In this document: in pieces, positions 53,093-62,900 of the stretch
Layout: each line of letters starts with the position of its first letter
How positions within the stretch are numbered: the stretch's first letter is position 1
Source: Methylorubrum rhodesianum
GTDB lineage: Bacteria > Pseudomonadota > Alphaproteobacteria > Rhizobiales > Beijerinckiaceae
NCBI RefSeq assembly: GCF_014199985.1
Contig: NZ_JACHOS010000012.1
Span: 1-64,000, forward strand
Direction: 5' to 3'
Length of the DNA: 64,000 nucleotides
Position numbers and translations under genes: made by a program
Notes under the pieces: generated by a model
Databases searched by the model: none
The model's input: the letters and a program-made list of their open reading frames with translations, nothing else
What the model was told of the DNA's origin: nothing

Positions 53093-53815
53093 TCAACCGA
53101 TCCGCCCAAGCACGGGGAAGGCCTCCACGAGGAGGGAAGCCACGGCGCTCATGCGGTCGGTCACCATCAGCAGCCCCATCGCCACCATCACGCCCCCGCC
53201 GACGAGCTGAAGCGCACGACCGAACCAGCGTAGGGTCCGAAGGCGCGCGACGAAGCCTGACAGGAAAAGGGCCGCCGCCACGAACGGCACGCCAAGCCCG
53301 AGCGAGTAGACGGTGAGCAGGGCGACGCCCTTGCCCGCGGCCGAGGAGGCCGTGACTGCCAGGATGGCACCGAGGACGGGACCGATGCATGGGGTCCATC
53401 CGAAGGCGAAGGCCGTTCCGAGGAGATAGGCGGCGACGGGCCCCTGACCCGGCGGATCGCCGTGCCAGCGCAGCTCACGCTGCAGCCAGGCGGGCCGCAG
53501 CAGACCGGCCGTGAACAGGCCGAACAGGATCACCAGCAAGCCCGAGGCGAGGTTCAGCGCCTCGCGATGGGCGAGCAGGGCGAAGCCGAGCGCGCTCGCC
53601 CCCGCGCCGAACGCGACGAAGACGGTCGTGAACCCGAGCACGAAGCAAAGGCTCAGGCCGAGCGTGCGCAGGCTGTCGCGCTCGCCGGCGGCCGACTGCC
53701 CCGCGACGTACGACACGTAGCCCGGAACGAGGGGCAGCACGCAGGGCGATAGGAACGACACGGCGCCGGCCGCGAAGGCCGCCAGGAAGCCCACGCTTGA
53801 GGCGTCGATGGCCAT
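53093..53815 (-). CDS. ccdA: CcdA-family electron-transfer membrane protein
   Basis: 240 residues with six predicted helices. The two redox Cys lie in FLSPCVLPLVPGYVSYVAG and WTPCIGPVLGAILA. CcdA passes reducing equivalents from cytoplasmic thioredoxin to periplasmic thioredoxins for cytochrome c maturation; SoxV of sox clusters is the same family. As the sox cluster here lacks soxV, this protein (or DsbD at 25386-27131) could reduce SoxW. The start at 53815 fits a short N-terminal lead. Confidence 0.88.
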   Translation of the reverse strand: MAIDASSVGFLAAFAAGAVSFLSPCVLPLVPGYVSYVAGQSAAGERDSLRTLGLSLCFVLGFTTVFVAFGAGASALGFALLAHREALNLASGLLVILFGLFTAGLLRPAWLQRELRWHGDPPGQGPVAAYLLGTAFAFGWTPCIGPVLGAILAVTASSAAGKGVALLTVYSLGLGVPFVAAALFLSGFVARLRTLRWFGRALQLVGGGVMVAMGLLMVTDRMSAVASLLVEAFPVLGRIG

Positions 53816-53851
53816 CGGTTCAGCCCCGGCGGAATGATGGACGCAGGATCG

Positions 53852-54919
53852 TCACTCCTGACCGGCCCCGGCCGCGGCGAAGATCTTGAGAAGGCGTTGG
53901 CGCTCCGCCTCGGTCCCGCCGGGCCCCGCCGGCTTGCGTGCCGCCGCACCCCGGACCGGCTCCCGCTTGCCGGCGAGAGCAACCGGGCCCGCGGCCGGCA
54001 CGGCGACCTCACGCGGCCCTGCGGCCAGAGCCTCGGGGCGGCTCACCTCGCCGAGACCGCCTCCGGCCGCGACCATGGTCTCTCGGAACGACCGGTGCTG
54101 GCCGCCGTCCTCGTACACCAGCCGGACGGCGGGCGTCCCGCTCGCCACGAGGGCGGCGACCTGCCGCTCGTCATCCGCCTGCCTCCGCGCGACCGCGCCA
54201 GCGGTGGCCTCGTCGCCGGCATCGAACACGTATCGGCCATCGGCGACGCCGACGCCCTGCTCGGCCCCCGTGACCTCGAACCGGTCGGACCCCTCCTTGA
54301 GGTTCCTCCAGAACGCGATGTTCGGGTCCTGGCGATGCCGGGCCAAGTTCTCCGGCGTCATGCGGAACGGGTAGGACTGGAACTGGACGGCGCGCTGGCC
54401 GCCCGCGAAGGCCTCCCGCACCACGGCATAGAGTTCCGAGATCACCTCGTCCGTCATCGCGAAGCAGCCCCGCGACGAGCACGAGCCGTGCACCATCAGG
54501 TGCGCGCCGGTGCGTCCCAGGGAGCGGTCGTACTCGTTCGGGTACCCGAGATTGAACGAGAGATAGAGGCTCGAATTCGGGTTCATGGACGCGGGCGTCA
54601 CCGCGTAGAAGCCCTCCGGCGCCTGCCGGTCCCCCTCCCGGGTCTTGGGCCCCAGCTGACCCGACCAGCGGCACATCGCGTAGGTCTTCAGGAGGGCGTA
54701 CTTGCCGTCCGTGCCGCGCTTCCAGAGCTCGATCTCGGACTCCTTCTTGTAGGCCCGCATCAGGATCGGATCCGCCGGCGAGACACCCTTGGCCGACATC
54801 AGGGCCAGGGTCGCCGGCGGGATCGGCGCGAGGTGGCGCGTCGAGGCCGCGTACTGGCCGTCCTGGCAGGCGGACAGCGCCAGGAGGAGGGCCAGACCGA
54901 GCGTTGTCGTCTTCAGCAT
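53852..54919 (-). CDS. YafK-type L,D-transpeptidase lipoprotein
   Basis: 355 residues. Lipobox LSAC after a short signal. The catalytic domain (about 45-200) has ESEIELWKRGTDGKYALLKTY, GAHLMVHGSCSSRGCFAM with the nucleophile Cys in the SRGCF motif, and YPFRM. The rest, about 150 residues, is charged and Ala/Gly-rich. YafK/DpaA-type enzymes cut or form L,D links between peptidoglycan and outer-membrane protein. It is the second L,D-transpeptidase-type enzyme here beside a thiol-redox gene, here ccdA, 36 bases downstream. Confidence 0.87.
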   Translation of the reverse strand: MLKTTTLGLALLLALSACQDGQYAASTRHLAPIPPATLALMSAKGVSPADPILMRAYKKESEIELWKRGTDGKYALLKTYAMCRWSGQLGPKTREGDRQAPEGFYAVTPASMNPNSSLYLSFNLGYPNEYDRSLGRTGAHLMVHGSCSSRGCFAMTDEVISELYAVVREAFAGGQRAVQFQSYPFRMTPENLARHRQDPNIAFWRNLKEGSDRFEVTGAEQGVGVADGRYVFDAGDEATAGAVARRQADDERQVAALVASGTPAVRLVYEDGGQHRSFRETMVAAGGGLGEVSRPEALAAGPREVAVPAAGPVALAGKREPVRGAAARKPAGPGGTEAERQRLLKIFAAAGAGQE

Positions 54920-55007
54920 GTCGGCCTCGCCGAGGTCGGCCTCCGAGCCTGGGCTCGAAGGGTTGATGACAGGTTGCCGTGGCTGCGGTTCGGCGGAAGC
55001 GGGCCGC

Positions 55008-55520
55008 TTACGGGATCGGATCCCCGGCGCTGCGATGCCTCCGCCGCAGGGGAAGTCCGTCGAGGAGCAGCAGCACCACGCCTGTCGAGATCCAGACGTC
55101 CGCCAAATTGAAGGTGAACCAGCGGATGCCGCCGGTGTGCAGGTCGAGGTAGTCCGTGACGACGCCGTCCATGAGCCGGTCGACGAAGTTGCCGGCGGCC
55201 CCGCCCGCTATCGCGGCGAGCCCGAGGCGTTCGAGCCCGCCGCCCGCGGCCAGGGCCCAGCCGGCCACGAGGCAGGTGAGCGTGCCCTGGATGGCGAGGA
55301 GCAGTGCCAGGGAGGACGGGTCGTGCGCCGGGAACAGGCTGAAGCTGATGCCGTAGTTGAATGACAGGCTCAGGTCGACGAAGGGCAGTGCGCCCCTGAC
55401 GGCGCCTTCCTCCAGCCACGCCTCGGCCACCGCCTTGGCGACGAGGTCTATGGCCGCGGCGGCCCCCGCCACCCCGGCCACGGTCGCCGCCCGGCCGGCC
55501 CACCCTGACAGGGAGATCAT
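55008..55520 (-). CDS. lspA: Lipoprotein signal peptidase
   Basis: 170 residues with four helices. Catalytic Asp residues are in GGAAGNFVDRLMDGVVTDY and FNLADVWISTGV; the N-terminal SLSFNYGISFSL is the conserved substrate loop. The enzyme removes signal peptides from prolipoproteins, which fits several lipobox proteins encoded nearby. Its start touches the ATPase stop (1-base overlap). An lspA next to a Zn/Cd ATPase is a known arrangement on resistance elements; the housekeeping copy is probably elsewhere. Confidence 0.92.
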   Translation of the reverse strand: MISLSGWAGRAATVAGVAGAAAAIDLVAKAVAEAWLEEGAVRGALPFVDLSLSFNYGISFSLFPAHDPSSLALLLAIQGTLTCLVAGWALAAGGGLERLGLAAIAGGAAGNFVDRLMDGVVTDYLDLHTGGIRWFTFNLADVWISTGVVLLLLDGLPLRRRHRSAGDPIP

Positions 55521-57715
55521 CAGGCCCTCAGGAGACGGAGCGCGTTGGCCGTCACCAGGACGGTCGCGCCGGTGTCGGCCAGGATGGCCGGCCAGAGGCC
55601 GGTGATGCCTGCGACGGTCGTCATTAGGAACACGGCCTTCAGGCCGAGGGCGATCGCGACGTTCTGGCGGATATTGCCCAGGGTCGCCCGAGAGAGGGAG
55701 ACCAGCGCCGCCACGTCGCCCACCCGGTCGTTCAGCACCGCCGCGTCCGCCGTTTCCAGGGCCGCGTCGGTGCCGCCGCCCATCGCGATGCCGACGCTGG
55801 CGGCGGCGAGCGCCGGCGCGTCGTTAATGCCGTCGCCGACCATCGCCACCGGAGCCGCCGCCTTCAGGGCCGCGATCTCGGCGAGCTTGTCCTGGGGCAG
55901 GAGCTCGGCCTTCACGTCGAGCCCGAGTTCGGACGCGACCGCCTCGCCCGTGCGCCGGTTGTCGCCGGTCAGCATCACGCTGCGGACGCCGAGCTTCCGC
56001 AGGGCCGAGATGCCGGCCGCCGCGTCGGCGCGGGGCTCGTCCCGGACCGAGATGGCGCCCAAGGCCTCGGCGCCGCGGACGACGATGACCACCGTCTTGC
56101 CGCCGGCTTCCAGGTCCGCGACCGCGCGCTCGGCCTCGGGGCCGAGCCGCGCGCTCTCGGCGGCGTGGCGTGGGGAGGCGACGAGCACCGTCTGACCCAT
56201 CACCGTGGCCGACACCGCCTTGCCGGGGATGGCGCGGGCGTCCCGCGTCGGGCGCAGCGGCACCCCGTCCGCGCTCGCCCGGTCGAGGATGGCCCGGGCG
56301 ATGGGGTGGCCGCTTCCGCTCTCGACCGCGGCAGCCAACCCGAGAAGCGAGCGCTCCGACGCGTCCGGGGCGAAGACCAGGATGTCCGAGACCCGCGGCC
56401 GTCCGGCGGTCAGCGTCCCGGTCTTGTCGAACGCGACCGTGTGCACCCGCCCGATGACCTCCAGTGCGGCGCCGCCCTTGACGAGCAGCCCGCGTCGCGC
56501 ACCGGCGGCCAGTCCGGAGGCGATGGCCGCGGGGGTCGAGAGCACCAGCGCGCAGGGGCAGGCGATGAGGAGGAGCGCCAGGCCCCGGTAGATCCAGGTG
56601 CCCCAATCGGCGCCGAGCAGCGGCGGCACGACCGCAACGGCGGCCGCGAACGCGAACGCGATGGGCGTGTAGACCGCGCTGAACCGGTCGATGAAGCGCG
56701 CCGTGGGCGACTTCGACGCCTGCGCCTCCTCGACGAGGTGCAGGATGCGGGCGACTGTGTTGTCGGCCGCCGTCTTTGTGACCCGGACCTGGAGCGCGCC
56801 ATCGGCGTTGACGCTGCCGGCGTAGACCGGGTCGCCGACCTCCTTGGGCTTCGGGACCGATTCGCCAGTGATGGGGGACTCGTCCAGGCTCGACGCGCCG
56901 TCGGTGATCACCCCGTCGGCAGGCACACGGTCGCCCGGCCTCACGACCACGACTTGCCCGATGGCCAGCGACGCAGCGGCCACCTCGCGGATGGTGCCAT
57001 TGGCCTCGTCGACGAGGCGGGCGGTCTTCGGCACCAGGGCGGCGAGCGCCTTGATGCCGGCACGCGCCCGGCCCGCCGCCACGACCTCCAGCATCTCGCC
57101 GACCGTGAAGAGCAGCACGACGATGGCGGCCTCCTCGGCGGCGTGGATGGCGAGCGCCCCCGCGGTGGCGACCGACATCAGCATCTCGATGGAGAAGGGC
57201 GTGCCGGCCAACGCCGCCACGGCCGCGCGGCGGCCGTAATAGGCGAGCCCGACGAGCGCCCCTGGCCAGTAGGCGTACTCGCCCGCCAGGCCCGGCGCGA
57301 TCCGCTCGACCAGGAAGCCGGCGGCGAACAGGGCGCCGATCAGGATGCCCAGCCGCGCCTTCCGGCTCCGCCAGAGCGGCGGCTCAGGCTCCTCCGCGGT
57401 CCCGGCGGGCGGGGCGCCGCCCGAGGCTTGGGCCATGGCTAAGTCCGCGGCCGTGGGGAGCAGCGCGACGCCGTAGCCCAGGCGCTCGATACGCCCCTCC
57501 AATTCGGTCCTCGGCGTCGCAGCCTCATCGAGCGCGAGGTCGAGGACTTGGCTGCCGTAGTTCACGCGCACGTCCGCGACGCCCGGCAGCCGGGAGACGG
57601 CGGTCTCGATCTTCCCGGCGCAGGTCGGGCAGTCCATGCCCTTGACCCTGTAGCGCAGGGCCTGCGGACCGTTCGTGGGGAAGGATGTGCGGTCCGCGCC
57701 GGCGGCCTGGCTCAT
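55520..57715 (-). CDS. zntA: Zn/Cd/Pb-translocating P1B ATPase
   Basis: 731 residues. One N-terminal HMA domain (YRVKGMDCPTCAGKIETAVSRLPGV), eight helices, TGES, the transmembrane LIACPCALVLSTPAAIASG, phosphorylation motif DKTGTLTAGR, GHPIARAIL, and VGDGINDAPALAAASVG. The VLSTP after CPC and the GMDCPTC domain fit ZntA/CadA rather than CopA. It is divergent from a MerR regulator, with a MerR-type operator between them, and its stop overlaps lspA. Confidence 0.93.
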   Translation of the reverse strand: MSQAAGADRTSFPTNGPQALRYRVKGMDCPTCAGKIETAVSRLPGVADVRVNYGSQVLDLALDEAATPRTELEGRIERLGYGVALLPTAADLAMAQASGGAPPAGTAEEPEPPLWRSRKARLGILIGALFAAGFLVERIAPGLAGEYAYWPGALVGLAYYGRRAAVAALAGTPFSIEMLMSVATAGALAIHAAEEAAIVVLLFTVGEMLEVVAAGRARAGIKALAALVPKTARLVDEANGTIREVAAASLAIGQVVVVRPGDRVPADGVITDGASSLDESPITGESVPKPKEVGDPVYAGSVNADGALQVRVTKTAADNTVARILHLVEEAQASKSPTARFIDRFSAVYTPIAFAFAAAVAVVPPLLGADWGTWIYRGLALLLIACPCALVLSTPAAIASGLAAGARRGLLVKGGAALEVIGRVHTVAFDKTGTLTAGRPRVSDILVFAPDASERSLLGLAAAVESGSGHPIARAILDRASADGVPLRPTRDARAIPGKAVSATVMGQTVLVASPRHAAESARLGPEAERAVADLEAGGKTVVIVVRGAEALGAISVRDEPRADAAAGISALRKLGVRSVMLTGDNRRTGEAVASELGLDVKAELLPQDKLAEIAALKAAAPVAMVGDGINDAPALAAASVGIAMGGGTDAALETADAAVLNDRVGDVAALVSLSRATLGNIRQNVAIALGLKAVFLMTTVAGITGLWPAILADTGATVLVTANALRLLRA

Positions 57716-57762
57716 GGTGCGCTCCGTTCGCCGGGCTCCTGGTCCGGACTGGGAAGGCCCCC

Positions 57763-57793
57763 TACATGCACCCTGTAGTCACTACAGGGTCAA
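57763..57793 (-). promoter_or_regulatory. MerR-type promoter of zntA
   Basis: A perfect 21-base palindrome (57770-57790; arms ACCCTGTAGT and ACTACAGGGT) overlaps a minus-strand promoter. The -35 is TTGACC (57793-57788) and the -10-like element CATGTA (57768-57763), 19 bases apart. This overlong spacer is the trademark of promoters twisted into activity by MerR regulators. Confidence 0.8.
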
Positions 57794-57815
57794 GGCCGTG
57801 CGGAGCGCTTCTTCC

Positions 57816-58217
57816 ATGACCATCGGCAGCCTCGCGGAGGCCACGCAGACCCGTGTCGAAACGGTCCGGTGGTACGAGAAGGTCGGGTTGCTGCCCCCGC
57901 CGGCGCGGTCGAGCGGCAACTACCGGCTCTACGGGCCCGAACACCTGCGCCGGCTGAGCTTCATCCGCCGCGGTCGCGCCCTCGGCTTCACCGTGGAGCA
58001 GATCCGGGACCTGCTCGCCTTGGCGGACGACCGGGATCGCTCCTGCGGCGAGGTCGACACCATCGCCCGCGCCCATCTCGCCCACGTGGAGCGCAAGCTG
58101 GCCGACCTGACCCGGCTCGCCTCGGAACTCCGCGAGGTCATCGGCCAGTGCGGCTGCGGGTCGGTCTCCGACTGCCGCATCATCGAGGCGCTATCGCCGT
58201 TGGGTGAACCCGCGTGA
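57816..58217 (+). CDS. MerR-family metal-responsive activator
   Basis: 133 residues from ATG 57816. HTH: MTIGSLAEATQTRVETVRWYEKVGLLPPPARSSGNYRLYGPEHLRRL. A dimerisation helix follows. Metal ligands: a Cys at the helix start (RDRSCGEVDTIA) and a C-terminal loop CGCGSVSDC, as in ZntR/CadR/PbrR. The frame opens upstream but crosses the operator. It should bind the palindrome in front of zntA and switch it on with Zn, Cd or Pb. Confidence 0.9.
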   Translation: MTIGSLAEATQTRVETVRWYEKVGLLPPPARSSGNYRLYGPEHLRRLSFIRRGRALGFTVEQIRDLLALADDRDRSCGEVDTIARAHLAHVERKLADLTRLASELREVIGQCGCGSVSDCRIIEALSPLGEPA

Positions 58218-58235
58218 GCGATCTGGGCGCGGGGG

Positions 58236-58454
58236 TCAGCGAGCGACGTAGGGCATCATCAGCACTCGGCTCTCGAACAGCCCCTTGGCCGCGAACCCGC
58301 AGCACGCGACGGCGAGGACAGCGACCGTGATCGCGACGAAGGCTCGGCGCGCGGCGGTCCGGACGTGCGGCCTGATGCGACGGCGGCGGCCCGCGTTCCT
58401 CTGGCCCCAGGAATGGCGTTCCACGCGAACCGCCCCGTTCCGCCCGACGAGCAT
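58236..58454 (-). CDS. Small membrane protein, uncertain
   Basis: 72 residues: a basic N-terminus rich in Arg (RNAGRRRRIRPHVRTAARR), one hydrophobic helix (AFVAITVAVLAVACCGFAAKGLF), then ESRVLMMPYVAR. This is single-pass membrane protein composition, but there is no homology evidence. Convergent with the merR gene. May be real; the Arg-rich half could also be chance coding in GC-rich DNA. Confidence 0.4.
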   Translation of the reverse strand: MLVGRNGAVRVERHSWGQRNAGRRRRIRPHVRTAARRAFVAITVAVLAVACCGFAAKGLFESRVLMMPYVAR

Positions 58455-58600
58455 CGCAGGCTTGCCACCGCGACCTTAAGAGGCCCGGGGATAACATGCC
58501 GGCGGCCAAAGCCCGAAGGGCCGGCGCGGTCAACTCGCGAGAGACAAAAAGACAGTACTACGCGAGGCGAACTCAGGATAGAACAGCCTCGGAAACCAAG

Positions 58601-58628
58601 AAGCCCACAGGTTGGAACCTGTGGGCTT
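58601..58628. repeat. 28-base perfect palindrome before NYN gene
   Basis: Arms of 13 bases (AAGCCCACAGGTT / AACCTGTGGGCTT) with GG between. It lies about 70 bases before the NYN-domain gene and ends about 40 bases ahead of another short repeat (AACCCATGGGTT). It could be a transcription terminator of a lost gene, an operator or an RNA stem. Confidence 0.6.
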
Positions 58629-58696
58629 CACACGGGCCGGAACCCATGGGTTGCTGACGGCGCACCGTTCAGCGTTGACGGATCGGATATGAGTGC

Positions 58697-59437
58697 ATGG
58701 AGCTGGATAGTCAAGCGGGAAAATCCAGGATCCGGGCTGCACTCTACATCGATGGCTTCAATTTGTATCATTCCGTCAATGATTTAGGAGAGCCCTTTCT
58801 GAAGTGGTGCAACTTCTGGAAGCTGGGGGAGTCGATCATCTCGCGCCAGTCGGAGGAGCTCGTTCGCGTCGTGTTCTGCACGGCCTATTACCCGGGCGAT
58901 CACAGCAAGAAAATCCGCCACGAGCGCCTGGTCCGCGCCCTCAAACTGGTCGGCGTTGAGACCGTCCTCGGCCACTTCAGCCATGAAGACGCCAAGTGCC
59001 GGGACTGTGGCTCCACTTGGCAGAAGCCGACCGAGAAGGCGACGGACATCAATCTCGCGCTTAGCGTCTATGACGACGCAGTACAGGACGTCATGGATAC
59101 TGCATATCTCCTGACCGCCGATACGGACCAGGCGGCGACAGCCAAGCTGTTCGCCAAGCGCTTTCCCGGCAAGAAGCTCGTCAGCGTCAGCCCCCCGGGC
59201 CGGACCCACTCGCAGCACATCCTGTCGCACACCCCGCACAAGATCGCGCTTAACCGGGAGCATATCGAGAGGGCGCTGTTCCCGGGGCTCGTCACCGCGG
59301 AGGGGCAGGCCTCCGTCATGCGCCCGCACGAGTACGACCCGCCGGCCGGCTACGTGATGTGGGACCAGCGTCCGAAGCCCGCGCCCAAGTCGGGGGCGAA
59401 GGCGGCCGCGCCGGCGGCGGCGATGCCCGAGCGCTGA
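58697..59437 (+). CDS. NYN-domain protein (PIN-like RNase)
   Basis: 246 residues. NYN/LabA-like signature: RAALYIDGFNLYHSV (D19, N22), a CxxC pair in AKCRDCGSTWQKPTEKATDINLALSVYDDAV with the acidic triplet, and AYLLTADTDQAATAKLF (second Asp pair). These Asp residues form the metal-dependent RNase centre of the PIN-like family. The C-terminus is Ala/Pro/Lys-rich and disordered. Isolated between metal genes; NYN proteins with CxxC inserts occur in mobile elements and defence loci. Target RNA unknown. Confidence 0.85.
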   Translation: MELDSQAGKSRIRAALYIDGFNLYHSVNDLGEPFLKWCNFWKLGESIISRQSEELVRVVFCTAYYPGDHSKKIRHERLVRALKLVGVETVLGHFSHEDAKCRDCGSTWQKPTEKATDINLALSVYDDAVQDVMDTAYLLTADTDQAATAKLFAKRFPGKKLVSVSPPGRTHSQHILSHTPHKIALNREHIERALFPGLVTAEGQASVMRPHEYDPPAGYVMWDQRPKPAPKSGAKAAAPAAAMPER

Positions 59438-59450
59438 ATCCGCCGTGGCC

Positions 59451-59933
59451 TCAGGTTAGTTCCCCGCCGCGGTACCGCGCGAACGTCGACCGACCGTCCT
59501 TCCCAAACAGGACGACGTCGTAGGTATCAGGCTGCATGTCCTCGACCTCCATGCCGGGCGAACCGACCGGCATGCCTGGCACGGCCAGACCCATTCCCTC
59601 GGGTCGCTCCGCGAGGAGCCGCTTGATCGCCCCGGCCGGGACGTGCCCCTCGATCACGTAGCCGCCGACCTGGGCGGTGTGGCAGGAGGCAAGCTCGCGA
59701 GGCACCCCCAGGCGGATCTTGAGCGGGTTCACCGGGCCCTCGGTCACGGTGACGGTGAAGCCGGCCTCGCGCAGGTGGGTGACCCATCTCTCGCAGCAGC
59801 CGCAGCTCGGGTCCTTGGTCACCGCGACCATCGGCGGCCCCTCCGCCAAGGCGCCCCGTCCAAGCATCAGCCCCACCGCCAAACCCACGAGCACGGTACG
59901 TCTGGATGGCATCGCATCGCTCCTCATCGTCAT
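59451..59933 (-). CDS. DUF411 exported metal-binding protein
   Basis: 160 residues (or 153 from ATG 59912). Signal peptide (SRRTVLVGLAVGLMLGRGALA), then the DUF411 core: VTKDPSCGCCERWVTHLREAGFTV, a CxCC metal motif, RLGVPRELASCHTAQVGGYVIEGHVPAGAIKRLL. Members are periplasmic copper-associated proteins found in cop/cus clusters. 13 bases downstream of the cusA-type gene, so part of the cus operon. Confidence 0.9.
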   Translation of the reverse strand: MTMRSDAMPSRRTVLVGLAVGLMLGRGALAEGPPMVAVTKDPSCGCCERWVTHLREAGFTVTVTEGPVNPLKIRLGVPRELASCHTAQVGGYVIEGHVPAGAIKRLLAERPEGMGLAVPGMPVGSPGMEVEDMQPDTYDVVLFGKDGRSTFARYRGGELT

Positions 59934-59946
59934 CTACCGTTCGCTC

Positions 59947-62900
59947 TCACTCGGCCGCCTGCGGCAGCCGCATCGCCTCACCATCCGTCCCCTCGCGGAC
60001 CGCGCCGGCCGGGGGCAGGCCCCGCCCCTTCACCAGGGCGTAGACCGCCGGGATGACCACCAGGGTCAGCACGGTCGAGGAGACCATCCCGCCGATCATC
60101 GGCACCGCGATGCGCTGCATGACCTCGGAGCCTGAACCGGTACTCCAGAGGATGGGCAGCAGGCCCGCCATGATGGCGACGACCGTCATCATCTTGGGCC
60201 GGACCCGCTCGACCGCGCCGACCATGATGGCCCGGCGCAGGTCCGGGCGCGCGAGCGGGCGTCCCTCGCGCTCGCACTGGGCGCGGACCTCGTCGAGGGC
60301 GTGGTCGAGGTAGACCAGCATGATCACCCCGGTCTCGGCAGCGACGCCAGCCAGGGCGATGAAGCCGACCGCCACAGCGACCGACAGGTTGAAGCCCATC
60401 CACCAGAGCAGCCACACCCCGCCGACCAGGGCAAAAGGCAGCGACAGCATCACGATGAGTGTCTCGGTCAGGCGCCGGAAGTTCAGGTAGAGCAGCAGGA
60501 ACACGATCAGCAGCGTCAGCGGCACCACGACCGCGAGGCGCGCCTCCGCACGCTCCAGGTACTCGTACTGTCCGCTCCACTGCAGGGTCGTGCCCTGGGG
60601 AAGCCGCACCGCGTCTGCCACCGCCTTGCGCGCCTCGGCGACGTAGCCGCCGAGGTCTCGCCCGGCGATGTCGACGAAGAGGTAGACCGCGAGATGCCCG
60701 TTCTCGGTGCGGATCGAGGTCGGCCCTCGGGTGAGCTCGACCTTCGCCACCTCACCGAGCGGCACCGTGCCGCCGGTCGGCAGCGGCACCTGGACCTCTG
60801 TCGCGATGGCCCTTGGGTCCGAGCGGAAGGCGCGCGGGTAGCGCACATTGACGGTGTAGCGCTCGCGGCCCTCGACCGTGTTCGTCACGGACTGCCCACC
60901 CAGGGCCGTCGCGACGACGTCCTGCACGTCCCCGACCATCAGGCCGTAGCGCCCGAGCGCTTCGCGGTCCGGCGTGATGTCGAGGAAGTAGCCCCCGATG
61001 ACCCGCTCGGCATAGGCGCTCGACGTGCCCGGCACGGCCCGCACCACCGTCTCCACCTGGCGGGCGACCCCCTCCATCGCCCTGAGGTTGGTGCCCAGCA
61101 CCTTCACGCCCACCGGGGTGCGGATGCCCGTCGAGAGCATGTCGATGCGCGCGCGGATCGGCTGCGTCCAGGCATTCGACACACCCGGGAACTGCAGGGC
61201 CGCGTCCATCTCCGCCTTGAGGCTCGCGAGCGTCACGCCCGGGCGCCACTCCGCCTTCGGCTTCAAGGCGATGACCGTCTCGAACATCTCCATCGGCGCG
61301 GGGTCGGTGGCCGTGTTGGCGCGCCCAGCCTTGCCGTAGACCGAGGCCACCTCGGGGAAGCTCTTGATGATGCGGTCCTGGGTGGCGAGGAGCTCGCCGG
61401 CCTTGGTCACCGAGATGCCCGGCAGGGTCGTCGGCATGTAGAGCAGCGTGCCTTCGTCGAGCTCCGGCATGAACTCGGATCCGAGTTGCCGGGCCGGCCA
61501 AGCGGTCGCGGCCAGTACGCCGACGGCGAGCAGGATGGTGAGGAGTCGGGCTCGCAGAACGCCGGCGATGAGAGGCAGGTACAGCCAGATGAGGAGCCGG
61601 TTCAGCGGGTTGCGGTGCTCCGGGACGATGCGCCCGCGCACGAACAGCACCATCAGGGCCGGCACCAGCGTGACCGAGAGGAGCGCCGCCGCCGCCATGG
61701 CGAAGGTCTTGGTGAAGGCGAGCGGCCCGAACAGCCGTCCCTCCTGGCTCTCCAGGGTGAAGATCGGCAGGAAGCTCATCGTGATGACGAGGAGCGAGAA
61801 GAACAGGGACGGCCCGACCTCCGCAGCGGCCTCGACGAGGACCTCGACCCGCGGCTTGCCCGGGGGCGCCCGCTCCAGGTGCTTGTGGGCGTTCTCGATC
61901 ATCACGATGGCGGCGTCGACCATGGTGCCGACCGCGATGGCGATGCCGCCCAGGCTCATGATGTTGGCGCCGATTCCGAGCGCCCTCATGCCGGCGAAGG
62001 CCATCAGGATGCCGACCGGCAGCATCAGGATGGCCACGAGCGCGCTGCGCACGTGCAGCAGGAACACGATGCAGACGAGAGAGACGACGATGCTCTCCTC
62101 GACCAGCGTGTGGCGCAGGGTGTCGATGGCCGCGTCGATGAGCTGCGAGCGGTCGTAGACCGGCAGGATCTCGGTGCCGGCCGGCAGGCTTTTCGCGACC
62201 TCTGCGAGCTTCGCCTTGACGCCCTCGATGACGTTGAGTGCGTTGGCGCCGAAGCGCTGCAGGACGATGCCGCCGGCGACCTCGCCCTCGCCGTTCATCT
62301 CGGTGATGCCGCGGCGCTCGTCCGGCCCGAGCTCGACCCGGGCGACGTCCCGGAGCCGCAGCGGCGTGCCGCCCACGGTCTTGAGCACGATGTTCTCGAT
62401 ATCGGCGACGCTCTTCAGGTAACCGCGCCCGCGCACCATGAACTCGAACTCGGACAGCTCGACCGTGCGCCCGCCGACGTCGGCGTTGCTCGACCGGATG
62501 GCGTCCCGGAGCTTGTTGAGGCTGATGCCCTGCGCGCGCAGCCGGTTCGGGTCCACGACGACGTTGTACTGCTTCACGAACCCGCCGACGCCCGCGACCT
62601 CGGCCACGCCCTCCGCGCGCGAGGCCCCGAACCGGATGACCCAATCCTGCAGCGACCGAAGCTCGGCGAGCGTCCGTTCCTTCGCGACGACGACGTACTG
62701 GTAGACCCAGCCCACACCGGTCGCGTCGGGTCCGAGGGTCGGCGTCACGCCGACCGGCAGGCGGCTCGCCGCACCGTTGAGGAACTCCAGCACGCGCGAG
62801 CGCGCCCAGTACGGGTCGGTGCCGTCCTCGAAGATGACGTAGACGAAGGACACCCCGAAGAACGAGAAGCCGCGCACCACCTTCGCCTTCGGAACCGTCA

